Positions 11,131 through 24,785 of a DNA stretch of 64,000 nucleotides are shown here, piece after piece. The stretch is from Gambelia wislizenii (taxonomy: Eukaryota > Chordata > Lepidosauria > Squamata > Crotaphytidae): contig JAUMIR010000004.1 of NCBI GenBank assembly GCA_030847615.1, forward strand, positions 232,790,501 to 232,854,500, given 5' to 3'. A program made the position numbers and the translations under genes. The notes below the pieces were generated by a model. It saw only the letters and a program-made list of their open reading frames with translations. It did not search any database and was not told the origin of the DNA. The first letter of the stretch is position 1, and each line of letters begins with the position of its first letter.

Positions 11131-11517
11131 ATGTAAGATCAGACCATGCAGCAACAGGTCCACTGCTTTGAAGGTAGCATTCAGATCAGAATGTTGTTTT
11201 TGTTGTTGTTGAGAAAAGGGCAGCTTTATATAAGGAGCAAACATCTGGGGCTGATTCAGAAGAGGCTAGATCAAATACCTGAGGAACAAGCATCAAGGGC
11301 GTCACAAATTGTTTAACCTGAGACCATCTTGATTAATCATATTTGCTCAATAGACTTTCTCTCATTTCCTTTACCAGTGTTTCAGTTGTTTTCACTTGTG
11401 TGTCTCCCTTATTACCACCAGCCCCAGATGCACCTCTGTTTCTGAGCAGTTATTTCACTAAGCTTCCTCTAATGTTAAATCTATATGGCTGCTATAACTG
11501 ACTGGTAATGTAGATGG

Positions 11518-11608
11518 GATGTCACATGTGCTTTGATTGTGTGTTCCTGCAGGGCAGGGGTTGGACTAGATGGCCCTTGTGGTCTCTTCCAACTCTATGA
11601 TACTGTGG
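11518..11608 (+). mobile_element. CR1 LINE 3' terminus
   Basis: Contains the CR1 3' end signature ttggactagatggcccttgt followed by gtctcttccaactctatgat. It is 5' truncated to under 100 bases. Confidence 0.8.
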
Positions 11609-11817
11609 AAGGCTTGGAGAGAGACAGGAGGAATTTGACCTCATTGATTCTCCTGTACCTCTTCACTGTATTTGATGTCAATTAGTCAACATTGGAAAGT
11701 AAGCAGTTAAAAGTAGCATTGTTAATTGCAATAAATTACTTTTAAAAAGCACCAAGGGTATATAGCAAAGTCACATTTCAAATTAACTAGCTATACCTGG
11801 CATAACATACACCGTTA

Positions 11818-11946
11818 TCTACATATATAAAACGCTTCAGTATGTTTCCATTCCCACTCTGTTCCCTGGCCAGTTAGGAAACATGTCAAGAATATTATCA
11901 TTTGATGCATTAATATATAACCTTTTAAATCAACTATAATGACTAG
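11818..11946 (+). mobile_element. Short Helitron-like element
   Basis: Begins after an A with TCTACATATATAAAACGCTT and ends with CTAG before a T, the expected Helitron boundaries. Both ends match the longer copies at 6054 and 49052. No coding capacity. Confidence 0.55.
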
Positions 11947-12238
11947 TTTCATGCTGAGAGCCCCGCTGCTGCTCCCAATTAATTCAGCAGGGGGAGTGAA
12001 GAAGAAGAGGAAGAATCTTTCTCTTCCCTGTAGACTCAGACAAAAGCAAACTGCTGTAGTCTCTCCTAGCTCATGTGTCCTTCCTCATTTATTTTTGTCA
12101 TCTTAACCTCACTTTGATATTGCATGGCCATACATGTCCCAGTTTTCATCTGTGAAATGTTGGAGGGTATATGTTATGTATGAACCCCTCAATAACAGCC
12201 TATGTTCACATTTTATGTCAGTGGGACAAAGACATGCT

Positions 12239-13295
12239 TTGGGGCTTGTCTACATTGGCCAGAATACTCTATGTTCTGACTGGCATATTCCAGCCCCAGG
12301 CCTGCAGTATTTCTCTCCCCATGCCCCAGTTACCTGCCCTTCCGTTGCGGCAACGGAGGGTTGTCTGCACACCTGCGGCCTGTGTGCAAACCGGTGCTTC
12401 TCTTCCCTGTGCCAGTTCTGTCTTCCAAGGTCTGGAACGAGGCACTTGGCCATGGTAAAATGGCTGGGCACCTCACCTCAGAAGAATGTGACTTGCATGA
12501 CCTGACCAGGAAATAGCTACACCAGACGCTGCACAGGCTGCGTGTACAAACACCCCCATTGCGGTAACGGAACTCAGTTCTCTCCAGAAGAACCATAGTA
12601 AATGGGGCTTGTCTACATGAGCCTAGTAAAACATTTTGGGGACATCCTGGGGGCAATCTGTCCAGATGACACTGGGCCAAAACCCCAAATCTGGACTGAA
12701 CTGTCTTTACAATGTTTGGCCAGTTCAGCCCCCAAAACAGTTTAAAGTCCCATTCAAATGCTTAAAAAAAAACAAAACTCCCAAGTTACTCCAGCTCTTA
12801 CAGGAAAATCTGGGACACTTCACGCCAAGAACAGGCAGCTGTCCACACATGTGTCCTGCTGTATCACCCGGTGCCACTGCCACTGCTGGCGTGTGTTGTT
12901 CCTCTGAGGTCACAATGAGGACCCCAACATGTGATCGATTATGGGTGCCTCATTCCTGGCCTCAGAGAACGTGACAGGCATCAGCAGCAGCACCGGTGCT
13001 GGGCTATAAAGCAGGATGCATGTGAGGACAGGTTCCCATTCTCACTGTGGAGTCCCAGGAAGCTCCAAGGCCAGAATATTCCAGGCTGCCCCAGATTATC
13101 TCGGCTGGTATAGATGAACCCTGGCAAGATGTTTGTTTGTTTGTTTGCCATGCGTTCACTCTGTTTTAAGGGGTATTTGCCCCAGGACATCTGGACAGTT
13201 TGGACTAGAAACAGAGCCAAAAACCTGTGTTGTCTGGACAGCTGGGCACAGGAACAGGGGGAAGATATTTCATTTAGCCTGTGTAGACAAGGCCT
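12239..13295. mobile_element. Composite non-autonomous DNA transposon(s) with GGGCTTGTCTAC ends
   Basis: GGGGCTTGTCTACAT occurs at about 12240 and again at about 12605. An inverted partner (gtagacaaggcc) lies at about 13283-13294, so 12606-13294 forms one element and 12239-12605 is probably a second, related one. The ends resemble those of the 560 bp family (GGGCCTGTCTA). No transposase frame is present. Open frames across it are shadows. Confidence 0.5.
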
Positions 13296-14070
13296 AAAAT
13301 AAACACAATTGGCCTGCACACCTAGTTTGGTAGTTAATCCAGACAGTATAAGCCAAACATTATTTTGGCTGCCATGTTTTCCATTAGTTGTACCTTCCAA
13401 GCACTTTTCAAGAATGCATTTAAGTGGGAAGTGCATTGGCCAACACACAGACAAAAAACAAAACCAGGCATGACTTCCAGTTTCAGTTTTGGCCCTTTGC
13501 ACCTGATTTTCAATTTGAAGGGTTGGGAATTGGGGAGGTCCTTACTTTTCACCACTCCTAAAGGCTTCCAAGAGTGTGTTTTTTACTATTGGGGGAGTGG
13601 TTTTGCACCCCCAGTGTTTTTTATGTGTGCAAGGCTCAGGGGACTCACCCAGAATCTGAGGGCTGCCCCCCCCCAAAGCCCTTGCAAGTCCCATTACATG
13701 CCTGCTCCATAGTTCCCCTCGCCCTTTTCTAGAGTGTTCTCACACACATACCCCAAGCAGCTTTGCCAGCCTGAAAGAGGAATTCCACCACTGTTGTCCA
13801 TTGTGCTGGCAGACAGACACCACTGGCTAGAACCCCACTGTATCAGTATGCTTTTATTATTGTATTTTTATTTATCTGTGGGCATATGGTTTGCCTTAAA
13901 ATCAGAATGGCTAGGACTAATGGGTTGGCTCCCATACCCTCCAACATTTCACAGATGCAAACTGGGAAATGTGTGGCCAGCAACATCAGAGTGGTCAAAA
14001 TGGCAAATGTTATTAATGAGGATGAACATACAAGCTAGGAGAAGCTGCAGTAGTTTGTTTTTACCAAAGA

Positions 14071-14292
14071 CTGCTGCCACACTGCAAAAAGAATGCAGTT
14101 TGACACCACTTTAACTGCCATGGCTCAATGTAATGGGATTCTGGGATTTGTAGTTATGTGAGATATTTAGCCTTCTCTATCAGATAATTCTGGTGCCACA
14201 ACAAACTACAGCTCCCAGGATTCCATAGGACAGAGCCATGATAGTTAAAGTGGTGGTGTCAAACTGCATTATTTCTGCAGTATGGCAGCAGC
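14071..14292. mobile_element. Palindromic MITE, family M1
   Basis: The two arms are inverted copies (gcagtttgacaccactttaa against ttaaagtggtggtgtcaaac), with a central pair of inverted gggatttgtagtt/aactacagctccc segments. Related copies lie at 28563 and 49620. Internal symmetry suggests a long-TIR, hAT-like non-autonomous element. Confidence 0.8.
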
Positions 14293-16675
14293 CAAAGTCT
14301 ATAGGGAAAGGCAAGATTCTGCTCCTTCCTTTCCTCTTTGCTAATATAGTGCAAACTACTTTTTTGAAACTCAGTTTGCAACAACTGAAATAAGCTGAGG
14401 ACAAAAGGGGGCAAAGGAAGAAACCGGGGTATTTTAAAAGCAGGTGAAAAAGTGGGACAACAGAGAAATAATCAGAAATGTCCCTGCCAAGTTGGAACAG
14501 TTGAAGGTCAAGGATGCAATTCAGGATCTGCCTACCATGGATGGAAATCCTTAGCTCTCAGACACATACTTTCCCTTCAACAACAGGATTTCCTGTGTTA
14601 GGTTAGTGCATGCACATACACATGCACTCTATAGCTCACTCTGTTCAACATTTTCAGGGAGCTGGAGAGACTGAATTCGGATGGAGGTGAACAGGGGAGT
14701 CTGCTTCCACCAGCCCGATCACACATGCCTAAATCTGGATTGACCCCAATATTATTTAACTTCTAGTTAGCATCAGTCTTGTACAAAACACTCTAGATAG
14801 AAAGGGCTTGCAATGTACATTATTAGATGGGAGCAGGAGAAATACTGTAATAAAAAATGCACAAATAAATATAATACTGATTTAAGACCAGTGCACAATT
14901 ACAGTAAAATGTTTCTTGGAACTGTTAAAACGTCAGTTTTTTTTTTAATTCTTAGCAAAGTTCTTATTTGTTATTGCTTGACATTGATCATCATAAAAGA
15001 CCATGGGGTACTGTATGGCTGGTCTCAGTTTTAAAAATTAATGATCTTGAGGTGTAAGGAGTTACCAAAAAAAAAACACTTACCATCTTTAAAGGTTTGT
15101 TGTGTATGTCCATCCTGCCCCCAAGCTGATGTGATTTATCATATTCAAAATGGTTTTCCTACATAATTAATTTCTCAGCTGAAAGTCATAGGAAAGTCAT
15201 AATTTCTTCTTTCCATATTTTAAGGTTGGTTAAAAATATATAACTCTTGATTGTTTTCCCCCACTTGAAGAAATCATTTTTCCCATTTCCATTGAAGAAA
15301 GCAAATACGTCCCATCTGTTCTCTTCTCACATTTGTTGATTAACCCTTTGCTTTTTGTAGGATGATACACAATCCTGATGCTTTTAACTTTCTTTTAAAA
15401 GTTAATGTTTATTAATCTATAGTCCATTAAAGTTTTTGTGTGTTTAGTTATCCACTCTTCATTTCTAGATGAAGTCTTCTGAGAATTACATTATTGTAAT
15501 TTTTTCCTTGTCTTCAGTAATCATTTACAAGCTTTCAATTCATAATATTTTTGGTCTTGAGAGCAGTACTTTTTAGTCTGGAACTGATTCCAGACTCAAG
15601 CAGAGCTAAGTAAACAGATAATGTTTATTATCCTGCTATCAGGAATACTTACAGAGATCTATGTAACAAATATTATAAACCTGGATATGAAGTCCAGCTT
15701 AAAATCTACACTTAGCTATCAAGCTAATTAAGTGGACTTGGGTAAGTCTTTAGCTCTCAGTCTAACCAACATCACAGGGCTGTTGCGAGAATAAAACTTT
15801 ACTCCTCAGTTTCTTGTACATGGCAAACAAGGAATATTTATATGTAAATATATTTTAGACATCTTTCAACTTCTGTATGACATATTTTTAGATCTCTTAA
15901 TTCCACACACAACCATTTTCTTCTGCTTCATCCACCCTGTTCTTTCTTCTGTTTCTTTCCATGCTGAGACTTTTTTTTTTACTAACATCTTTCCTCACAA
16001 ATAATCTCATACAGCGACTCAATCAGATGTCAAATTTTGGTAAGAAAAGGTTTTCAGTCAATGATCCATCCATTTTCATTAGAATAGTAACATGAAATCA
16101 TTACCATCCTGTACCAAGAGGGTACAGGAAGAAAAAGGCTATTATCTGTAAATTACATGGCTGGTTTAATGGCTGAGCTCAACCTCCAGTTCATCTTTAC
16201 CTGTAGTGTTTCTAAAGGTTGGGAACTCTGCCAGCATGTAAGAGTTCCAAACCTTAAATGACAGTTAACAGTCGGTGCTCACACAATTCTTAAAGTTAGT
16301 GACTAGACTTGTACTTCATAGTGGTTTATGTAGAAATTCCTGTATCAACTTTGGATGTTCTAGAAACATTAAATTGTAAAGTCAGCTTTTTACAACTTAG
16401 CCACCTTGACTATAGAATAACAGTATGGTGAATGGCATAAAAAGGGCAATGATGTGCCCAACTATATGCCACATCTGCTCATGCGATCACTTATATATAC
16501 CTCATAAGGGGACAACATGGATTAACTTTGGAGATGTAAGGTGGAGGCAGGAACAGGAAAGATATTCTTAAAGATTCCCAGCTACGCTACCTCCAATATT
16601 GGATTTCAAACACCTTATTCGGGGTTGGACTAAATGACCTCTCAAGGTACCTTCCAACACCCTGATGTTATGAAA
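14293..16675. other. Intergenic DNA, nothing recognised
   Basis: AT-rich, apparently unique sequence with homopolymer runs. I saw no splice-bounded exon, RNA gene or repeat boundary on either strand. Confidence 0.4.
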
Positions 16676-16722
16676 AGTTATCTCTCTCTCTCTCTTTCTC
16701 TCTCTCTCTCCCTCTCCTTTCA
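16676..16722. repeat. (TC)n simple repeat
   Basis: Mostly uninterrupted tctc dinucleotides, degenerate at the edges. Confidence 0.9.
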
Positions 16723-17276
16723 AAGTTAAGTTTAAATGTGTCTTTCTCTGCAGAACTATAACCACAAGGCAAAACACCACACTTTTCTATGCTGCAAGAG
16801 AAAGTAGCTAGCTTAACCTCATAAAATGGCAGGAAGCATAGACTTGTTTTCGATCTGACTATGTGTTTGTACCATAAGATGTTCCAAGATACAGGTACAC
16901 AAATAGGTCAGGCTATTCTCTAAGCGTGCGCACCTGTATCTTGATGACATAGAGGTGGGTGTTCCAGGACGTTCCAAAAGGGGATGTGTAAAAAGCACTG
17001 ATTGGTCCTTGTCTATGCTATGAATTCAGCTAAAACTTTAAAAGTCCTGGCCAAGTGTTTGATCTTTGTCCGGAACTACTTTCGGCACCCATTAGGCCAA
17101 ATGAAAATAAACAGCTTCAAATCATACCACTGGTTGCCTGCCTTCCATTCTGCGTCTTGTGAGCTGTTTCCTAAGGCAGAGGTAACAGAGATGCTTCTTT
17201 GTTAAAACATGTTGAGTCATGTAAAATCAAGGAACAAGTGGATATGGTGCAGCTACTTTGCCTCACAAAGGGGGAC

Positions 17277-17472
17277 GCCACATGACACAACCAATCCAGT
17301 TTGAAACTGGATTATTTGCATAGCCCCATCGTATGGAATCTTGGGAATGTAGTTTTACAAGGTCTTTAGCTTTCTTTGACAATGCCCCTCCAAATTATAA
17401 ATCCCAGGATTCCATAGGAAGCAGCCATGCAAATATTCCAGTTTCAAACTGGATCATTTCTCTAGTGTAGAT
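17277..17472. mobile_element. Palindromic MITE, family M2
   Basis: The arms read ccagtttgaaactggatta and its inverse, with the shared inner motif around tcccaggattccatagg. Copies of the same family lie at 25940 and 42481. Confidence 0.8.
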
Positions 17473-19071
17473 GCCCCCAAAGTATTTTTGGATTGAGAGA
17501 TTATGATCCAGTTTGCATAGTGGGCTGTAGACATGTTGCCTTTTTAAAACTGGAGCTGCTCAGGGATTACCACAACAGGAGTTTTTATAAACACACATTG
17601 ACAGTATAGTGGCATTATGTTTTGCTGTGGTTCCCCTCCACCTTGGTTGGTTGTGCACTCAGCATGAGCATAAAGCTACTTCCCACATGTAGAGTACAGT
17701 ACTTCCATTTAAATGGGGCTTCAGGGCCAATCAGCATCCCCTTTGCACAGAGGTGGGTGCTCTCGGCAGGTAAGTACATACGTAGGATATTTCACATAGT
17801 AGTTGAAAGTGTGGCTGGAAGAACTAACATGGCAGCAAGGGACAGGGAATCAATTGCAATGGGGTTGCACATCCACTCAGCTTTATGTCTATGTCTTCTG
17901 CAGCTACTATGGGATATACTAAGTGCTGGACCCTATTCCCAGCAGAGACCTATACAACCCCAAGCAGCTACAGGAGGAACTATAAAACTGAGAAGGACAA
18001 GCTGTCCCCCTGGCAGCAGATTCATTGCTGGCGCTGGGGTAGTAACATGTGCTAGTGGCAGAGCTTGGGGTTATTTTTAAAAACTAAACTTGCAACATCT
18101 GGGAGATGTAGTCCAAAAAATTGCTCCATGCTCTAGTTGGTGGCAAGGTACATGTCCTTTAAGGATGACTCCATTGTCCCCATCAAGTTGTGAGGGGTGC
18201 CTGTATGAACACTACCATAGCCAGTAGACAGCAATCCCCACTGAACTTCTCAGTAAATAGGATTAGGACTGAATTACAGGAAGACATTTTATGTAAAGTA
18301 TTTTGGACATGCAAATTCACTAAAATCTCTATAGAGTTTTCTCCTGACAGAAGGAAGATGGAGCTTAATGTTAAAATGTGTTCTACTTAATCTTGCTAAT
18401 TGTTTATACATACCCACCAAATCTGGGCATACGTGTCTAGATTTTCTTGGCTTCCTGGAACAGTACGAGGTAAGAAAGGGAACACAACAGAACTTGCAGC
18501 CATAGGAAGAGAACTTCTTGATGGAGAACTGCATTATGTTTAACAATATGACCTCTCTGTACCTAATTCATATTTCTACACTAATGTGCATATTAGTTTT
18601 ACCCACCCCCCATGCCCTCTAAGGAACCTGGGGAGAATTTCACTATGATTTAGGCCAGGAGAGACCTTTTTTTTAACAGAAAGCAACCTTGAAATTGACC
18701 TCCAGGTTATCTCTGTTTTAAAAAAGGGTCTGTCCTGGGCCTAAAGCTTCCCAGAGAGGGCAAAAACCTTGGCAAAATACCCCCCTCCCACTATCCTTAC
18801 ACTGCATTTTATTTTATTTTATCATGGTGCAGCCCTCCAAGGTCTCCTGGGGGGCAATGTGGTTCCCTAATATCTAACAGTTGCCCATCTCTGCCTTATG
18901 GTCTCTGTATCATGTGTCTTGGCCCACTCCAATGCTGTCACTTAATTTCATTGGGGTATCACTAAAAGTTATTAAACCAAGCAGGAATGCTTGTGCTAAT
19001 GGCAGTCTTTCAATGAATTTTGGTTACACCTGGGAGGGGATTGCCCACCTCATTCAAACAAATATCAGTAT
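17473..19071. other. Intergenic DNA, nothing recognised
   Basis: No exon, RNA gene or clear repeat end was seen. Short open frames lack splice context and similarity I can recognise. Confidence 0.4.
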
Positions 19072-19497
19072 ATTATTTGTACCCAGCGTAACATATGTCA
19101 TTATAGTAGATTTGAAAGGTTCACACAGTTCAGCTACATGCTACTATTGTGGGGGGAAATACCACCAAAACCTATACAACCACTGAGCAACCACCTAGGT
19201 GGCTGGCTCTCCTGCCCTGGACTCACAGGTCTCTGCAACATGGCAGGTTCTCCTCTTGCACTCCAACAGCAAGGCATTTAGTGGAGGAGGAGTCCTTGCC
19301 ATGGCTTCTGGGTTGGCCACCCTCGCGGGGGGTGTAGATGCACATTGAGTGGCAGGAGTGGATTGTGAGGTGGTGAGTGAATTTGCATGTGGGTGGTGAT
19401 TGGTTGGGGGAGTGAGAGGAGGGAGGGTCAATGTTTCCTAAGTGGCCAATCACCACACTAGGAAAGGAAACATACCCAATTGTTTTCTATATGTAGA
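19072..19497 (-). mobile_element. Helitron-like non-autonomous element
   Basis: On the minus strand it begins TCTACATATAGAAAAC and continues GGGTATGTTTCC. It carries one unit of the CCAATCACC...ATGCAAAT block that is tandemly expanded at 6755-7268, and ends near the shared CTACTATAATG...GCTGGGTA segment. Confidence 0.6.
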
Positions 19498-19699
19498 AGC
19501 TAGCCTTGATGACAGTGTAAAACATTCCATTACACACACACACACACACACTCAAAACCAACCAACAAACCATAATTCTAGTTTTGCTTTTTTGTGAAGC
19601 AAATAGGAGTCTGAGAGGTAAAGAAAGCAGCAGGAATGGTAGGCAATTAAGGTTTTGTGGAGTTTTGCCCACAGCATAGAAATGTGTTGTTCTGTGCCT

Positions 19700-19905
19700 T
19701 TGTTTCCAATTTCTGGCAACACTAAGGCAACCTATCATGAGGTTTTCTTGCCAAGATTTATTCAGAGGATTGTCATTACTTTTCTATTGCTGAGAGCTGA
19801 CTTCCCAAGGTCACCCAGTGGGTTTCCATGGCTGAATGAGGAATTGAACCTTAATCTCCCAGAATCCTAGTGTCCAACTCTCAAACCACTATACCACACT
19901 TACTG
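19700..19905 (-). repeat. tRNA-derived SINE
   Basis: Same family as 3119-3352, with the aaggtcacccagtgggtttc core and the inverted tRNA-like head (caaaccactataccacac). A (CA)n run lies nearby at 19532-19551. Confidence 0.8.
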
Positions 19906-20513
19906 GTTGGGAATGGATGCAAGTACAGTAGTTTAATTTCCACCAAATCTCTGGTTGCTCTCACTCTGAAAGGTAGTCACATCACCATAAAGATTTTAGA
20001 GCAAAATGAACAATAAAGACATTTCTTTACAGATAGGACAGTAATTTTTCTTCTCTGCTGAGATTGTTCACGATATGGCCCATTCTTGAGATGGGAGTTT
20101 TCTCAGTGTTCTACACCTCACTGTTGAGTACTTCCTGCTGGCTACAGCTTGCAATATACAGAGGCAGAGACCCAATCATCAGGTTATCTTCTGAGGTAGT
20201 GAAGCCATCATGAGGTGATTTTACAGTATTAGCTTCACACAGCAAAGTTCTTCATTTGCACATGGCTTTTACTTTCCACAAGGGCATGCTGTTTTTCAGT
20301 GTTTCACCCTGCATTGACAGTCAGATGTCCTTGTCAGGATTCATATAAACAACATATTCCTCATGCAAAATTGACAAGGAAATTTTTATTCTGCACTGAC
20401 TTCACCATATTAACAAATAATGTGAAACTATAACTGCAAGTTGTACAAAAGAAAGACATTAAGGAATAGCAATTATTTCCTTTACGGCCACCAGAAGGGC
20501 TTTGTAGGGATTA

Positions 20514-20519
20514 TTTATT
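20514..20519 (-). terminator. Candidate polyadenylation signal of the NUTF2-like gene
   Basis: AATAAA on the minus strand, about 300 bases past the NUTF2-like stop codon. It is the first canonical hexamer I noticed in the right orientation. The cleavage site itself was not identified. Confidence 0.4.
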
Positions 20520-20815
20520 GACGAGTATGCTATTTTTATAAGAAATCAATTTCATGGGTTTCAGCAAGTTTAATGCAATTAAAATAGCCAAGAAGTGTTA
20601 TCTCAAGACAGTATCCATGGAATGTTTTATGTGACAGATGTACAGGAGAGGAATATAGTACGTCTAATAAAGTAACCATACTAATGACGTCATTTAACAT
20701 AACAGAATATGCAAATTCTTTCAAATATGAAGCCTCACAATAAAGATAATTTCAAACCAAGTTTTGTTTAGTCAGAAATCTGAGAACAGGAAAGGTGCAC
20801 TTGAGAACAGAGGTT

Positions 20816-22664
20816 TCAAGCAAAGTTGTATAGAGCCAGCCGAAATATGTCATTGGAACAAATCCATTTGTCATTAATGTTCTTGAGGACAAACAACTGA
20901 TGGAATCCCATCACTGGATCATCATCCACCTATAAGAAAAGAAGATAAGTTTCACCTTCATATTAATGTGCCTATCACCAAGATAAAATCTGCATAGTGG
21001 TTTAAATGTTACAGCCAAACTCCAACCAAATCTATGCACTTAAAACCTTCACTAATTTCAACAGAGTGATACATCAGTAGGATTTTACAATATCCACATC
21101 TGACTACACTGCATCTCATGTGGTATTTTAGATGAATTTTAAATGCCCCATATAACATGTAAATCACTTTCCCCAATCTGCTGTCCTCCAGACATGTTGG
21201 ACTGAAAATCCTACAATCCCCAGTCAGCATAGCCCTAGTTTGTTGGCTGCGGAAGATGACATAGTCCAATACATCTGGAGGGTGCCACACTGGGAATGGA
21301 TAACTCTTACACCTTCTTACACCTGATTTCTACTTTTGTATTGCTTGGTTCATTTTTTAAAAATTAATTACACAGTTTTGTCTCATGCTTTGAGGATCCA
21401 ATTTACATGTTGTGGTAATTATAATGTAAAGGCTTTGCAGATATGGTAACTAAAATGCCACTGATTTCCTTTTCTTTTTTTACCAGTGATATACAAGGTT
21501 TTATTAGACAAAGTTTATTAAAATCACAGAAGTCACCACAAGGAAATATACACACAAGAGATTATACTAAGACCAAAATCTTGGAATAGTTTGAGTGACT
21601 AGACTTATTTAAAAGAAGAAAAAGTAAGTGTAGTCTCAAGTCTGGAGATCCATGCCACTGATTTCCAAACTCACCTTCAGCTGTCCCACTACCATACTAA
21701 GAATACAATTGTCAGGAGCTGGCTGATGATCTTGGGATGTTATGTTGTGCTGAATTTTTTGGAAAGGAAGTCTCTATTTCCAAGAAAGAAAAATAATATT
21801 AAGACCCTCAGTAGCTATCATACAAACATGATGCAATTAAGTCAGTCTATGTGCTCCTTTTGCTTTCCCAACCAAAGCTTAATTATTTAAAACCATTGCA
21901 AGGAAGACTCGTTAAATAAAACAGTTCAACTACTACTTTTAAGTGATAACATACCATCAATTTTTCCATAATTGATGTTTTTCCCTGGAACTGCTGCCCT
22001 TCCCATGACAAACAGGAAGCATCTGTCTGCAAAAAGTTATATATATCAGTAATGTATATATTAAATGATTAGATGAAAGCAAAATGTATAACTAAATAAT
22101 CCTAGGTCCAGTCCCCAGCAAGATACTCTTAGTAATCACACTTCCCCCTTCAGTCATGGTTCCCCATAAACAGTTACACCTTGAAACCTTTGCAAAGCCA
22201 CTAACAGTATTTTGTAGGTACTGAACCCAAACTGCAAGTACTACACATGTCCCTCTCTAGCCTGTATAGCAGATAAAGTACACATCATTTACAACTGAAT
22301 GGCCACACTAGCTACACTCTAAGGAACTGATCTTTAGGCCCAATCTGGATCCATCAGTTCTACAAACATGACCCATAACTCATCCATTACATGAGGATGG
22401 GAAAACTGTAATCCTCTGGATGGCACTGGAATGCAACACCTATCAGTCCTAGCCATCATAAACCAAAGTTGCAGAATGCTGGGAGTTCCAGTTCAGCAAT
22501 TTCTAGAGGGCTGTAGTTTGCCCACCCCTACATTACACCAACAAGAAAACAGTGCAGATACATACATAAAGGGCTCCTAATTGTTCCCTATTGGTATCAA
22601 ACTGTTGATAATACAGTTGAATAAAGCTCGTTCCAATTTGTTCCCAGATAGGTCTTTCTGCCAT
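20816..22664 (-). CDS. NUTF2-like nuclear transport factor 2, four coding exons
   Basis: Coding exons on the minus strand are 22664-22566, 22026-21955, 21773-21675 and 20929-20816. They join in phase to exactly 127 codons plus TGA, the same length as human NUTF2. NTF2 is a homodimer that carries RanGDP from cytoplasm to nucleus and binds FxFG nucleoporins. The whole protein aligns without gaps to the family: PIWEQIG and [10 protein letters not shown] near the N-terminus, [14 protein letters not shown] (about 36-49), [17 protein letters not shown] (about 59-75) and [14 protein letters not shown] (about 97-110). It differs from human NUTF2 at roughly a quarter of positions, so it may be a paralogue rather than the NUTF2 orthologue. 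Its introns rule out a processed retrocopy. An acceptor (TTTACAG|GTGTGT) lies 9 bases before the ATG, so there is an upstream untranslated exon. Confidence 0.92.
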
Positions 22665-23730
22665 TTTACACACCTGTAAAGAGATAATACTTTTAATTAA
22701 TAAAACTGTGCCATGTAAGTAAAAAACATAGACAATCACAAGTCCACCAACAATCCAAACAAGCTTGGCAGAATAAATATATTAAACTACTTTAACATAT
22801 GTGAATTACAGTACTGTCATATTGAACTTAAATGTGAGAAAATTCAGGGCTATATAAAGACAAGTAAGAATCAAGTACTCAGATTTAAAAATGACAGATA
22901 TTCCAACTAATAAACTGTTTTTCTTTTGTTTTTTTTGAGAGTAGAATTAGGAAAAGTTCGTTTTTTTGATTAGCAGAAAATGGAGTGTAAGCATGAGACC
23001 ATGCTGGCTGAGCAATTCTCAGTCTAAAACAGTTACTTTTCTAAGCTCAGATGGATGCCTGTGGATAGAATCCAGGACATGGATGGCTTATTGCTGGCTC
23101 ACCAGTAATCAGAGCTATCCTTCAACCTTCACAAAATTATCCACGGACCCACATCTTTCTTTTCTTAGTACATTTGCTCTTGTCTTCACATGTTTCATTC
23201 TCACAATAATGCTGGCAGGTAGGCAGGTAATGAGGAAAGGTGGAGACTTGTATATAGTCATACTTGGCTTCCTATAGAGAGTAAGGATGCAAACCTATTC
23301 ACACTTACTGGACAGTAAGACCCACTGATCTCAGTAGAACCAGCTTATGTAGTAACCCTACATAGATTCTGCTGTCAAATCCTCTCCAGAAGATCCAGCC
23401 AAAGAGCTTTTACAAACAGGAAGTGCCTCCATTTACCATAAAACAGGGTTGAGAATTATGACCCTCCAGATGTCATTGCTACAGCTTCTGTACAGCTGCA
23501 CAATTCCCACTACTATCACTAAATCACTAATTAAAATATAATAATATATTAATACAATATCAACATTTTAATTAATTATATTGAGATTATATTAATATAA
23601 AGGTAATTGGTTAAATTGAAAATACTGTTTTAGATTTATAAATATAAATCCAAGTAATTCAGTGGGACTTACTTCTCCAACAAATGGCTGTAAGGCTGCA
23701 GTCCTGTGTGCACTTCCTTGGACATAGCAG

Positions 23731-24297
23731 GGGCCTGTCTAAATGGTAAAAATACCCCTCAAGGAATTCGCTGAGAATCCTACCTGTCTAAACAGGATCC
23801 AGTGCCAATCCACACTATTTGGAAGGAGGGGACCCAAACGGCAAAAACAATGGGGTAAAAGCCTTTGCAGATTTCCCCATACTTTTTCACAAACTGCGAG
23901 GCAGGTGCACATTTTTGCTCCTTTGGACTATAGAAAAATAAAAAAAACTTGAAGGGAAGTACAAAGCTGATTGGCCAGGCAAGAGCGGGGCTTCCTAGGA
24001 GAGCAAGCGCCCGCTGCTGCCATGTTGGATTTTCGCCCTAGCGATCGCTTGCTAAGGTGATAAAAAGGATCAATGTTTTCTGTTTTGCTTTCTTATAAAA
24101 TTGGAGAATTGCTCTATCGCACCTTTGCATCTTGGGATGACTTAAAACAAACCAACCAACCCGGTGGCCGCCATCAGGAATGCAAGGCTTATGGGGGCTT
24201 CCAAGGCCAGAAAAAACATTTAGACATGTCGTTGCTGCTGTGAGATGCCAATACTATGAGGTATTTTAGATTTTTTTCCCCTCATGTATATGGGCCC
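23731..24297 (+). mobile_element. 560 bp non-autonomous DNA element (Harbinger-like), copy 1
   Basis: The left end GGGCCTGTCTAAATGG pairs with the inverted right end GGGCCCATATACATG. CAG flanks both sides. The interior shares CTGATTGGCCAGG, a CCATGTTGGATTTTCG block and a gtggccgccatcaggaatg block with the copies at 29702 and 63288. The G-rich ends and 3 bp flanking duplication suit PIF/Harbinger, but no transposase is present. Confidence 0.7.
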
Positions 24298-24785
24298 CAG
24301 GATTCAGAGGTGTAGCTATGGGGCCAAAATGGGGACATTGCCCCCAGCAAGAATTCCGCCCCTCCCCCTGCCATGAAATTTTCCTTTGGTGCCCACATGT
24401 CTAGCCTTGCAGAGAGTGAGACACTGAAAACAGTTCACACCTACAACTCTTCTGTTTGCTGTGTTTCCATTTCCTTGGTATCTTTGCCTTTCCTTTGGAT
24501 GCCCACACTAGACTTTTAAATGCTCAACTGAAGTTTTAAGTTACTGCTATACCAGAAATTTGTGGACAGAAGGGAAACTGCATGGGAGGCAGGATGACAT
24601 TATTCTTATGGGAGGGGGTAATGTCCTCATTTTGCCACCTAAATATTTCCACCTAAAAATTTCCCCTTTCCTTTTGTATCATGTCTTCATTAGATTGTAA
24701 GCCTGAGGGCAGGGAACGGTTTTGTTGTTGTTTTTTTCTTGTAAAGCACCATGTACTGTACATAGAAGTAAAAGATGATGATGAT

